Source: Chloroflexota bacterium
Lineage (GTDB): Bacteria; Chloroflexota; Anaerolineae; Aggregatilineales; UBA2796
Assembly (NCBI GenBank): GCA_003695215.1
Contig: RFIM01000052.1
Coordinates: 1 to 5,969 of the forward strand
DNA: 5,969 nt
Reading direction: 5' to 3'
The translations under genes were made by a program, and so were the position numbers. Positions 5,794 through 5,969 of the stretch are shown one piece after another (position 1 is the first letter of the stretch; the number at the start of each line of letters is the position of its first letter). The notes beneath the pieces were generated by a model. The model searched no databases. It was given only the letters and a program-made list of their open reading frames with translations, and had not been told where the DNA came from.

Positions 5794-5969
5794 ATGGTCA
5801 AAGTGCGGCTGTTGCCTTTTCAGGAGCGCTTGAAGCAAGGCGTGATCCTTGCTGATGGCGCGCTGGGCACGAACTTGCATCAGAGCGGCGTGCCGCTGGA
5901 TGCCTGCTTTGATGCGCTCAACCTGAGCGATCCTGAGCGCGTCCAAGCGATCCATCAGGCCTTCATCGC
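5794..5969 (+). CDS. Homocysteine S-methyltransferase domain protein, N-terminal fragment (probably fused to methylenetetrahydrofolate reductase)
   Basis: The first 58 codons are present and run off the right edge. The segment ILADGALGTNLHQSGVPLD (residues about 18-36) followed by CFDALNLSDPERVQAIHQAFI is the start of a homocysteine-binding TIM barrel. ADGALGT corresponds to DGAMGT in the N-terminal domain of the upstream MetH, so the window holds two members of this family. The form 'GVPLDACFDxLNLxxP' is typical of the bifunctional homocysteine S-methyltransferase/5,10-methylenetetrahydrofolate reductase proteins of the YitJ type. These would also supply the 5-methyltetrahydrofolate that MetH uses. 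The zinc cysteines and any reductase domain lie outside the window, so the fusion is an inference; a single-domain methyltransferase remains possible. Confidence 0.88.
   Translation, partial: MVKVRLLPFQERLKQGVILADGALGTNLHQSGVPLDACFDALNLSDPERVQAIHQAFI

Noticed and set aside
1..5969. CRISPR arrays, tRNA or rRNA genes, insertion sequences
   Set aside because: No regularly spaced repeats, cloverleaf-like segments, transposase motifs or terminal inverted repeats were seen on either strand.

Overview
The window looks like a moderately GC-rich bacterial chromosome. Most coding sequence is visibly GC-rich; the stretch 4561-4680 counts to about 64% GC. The style of MetH (compact activation domain, 'DVCVALTERADE' pterin-domain motif), together with a second start-of-gene that looks like the homocysteine methyltransferase/methylenetetrahydrofolate reductase fusion type, suggests a Chloroflexota-like organism. 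That assignment is an inference from protein style and is weak.

Layout. At the left edge (1-102, minus strand) is the 5' end of a short-chain dehydrogenase/reductase gene with its own candidate promoter. Positions 103-435 form a divergent regulatory region. It holds a TATAAT box for the leftward gene, a near-consensus sigma-70-type promoter for the rightward genes (213-241), and a leader RNA of about 190 nt. The leader carries a 12-bp perfect hairpin (336-365) and an upstream copy of that hairpin's 3' arm, so two mutually exclusive folds are possible, as in a riboswitch or attenuator.

Rightward from 436 four genes run head to tail, probably as one transcript: a DinB/ClbS-like four-helix protein (436-978); cobalamin-dependent methionine synthase metH (971-4465, 8-nt overlap with the gene before); a Dam-type GATC adenine methyltransferase fused to a PD-(D/E)XK-like nuclease domain (4471-5757, 5-nt gap); and the first 58 codons of a second homocysteine S-methyltransferase (from 5794, 36-nt gap).

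The shared theme is the methyl cycle. MetH and the second methyltransferase make methionine, the precursor of S-adenosylmethionine, and the DNA methyltransferase consumes S-adenosylmethionine. The most unusual object is the methyltransferase-nuclease fusion. Its C-terminal third is AT-rich (about 40% GC over 5521-5640) against a GC-rich methyltransferase part, as if a foreign nuclease had been joined to a resident Dam-like gene inside a methionine operon. The next most unusual object is the unassigned switch-like leader.
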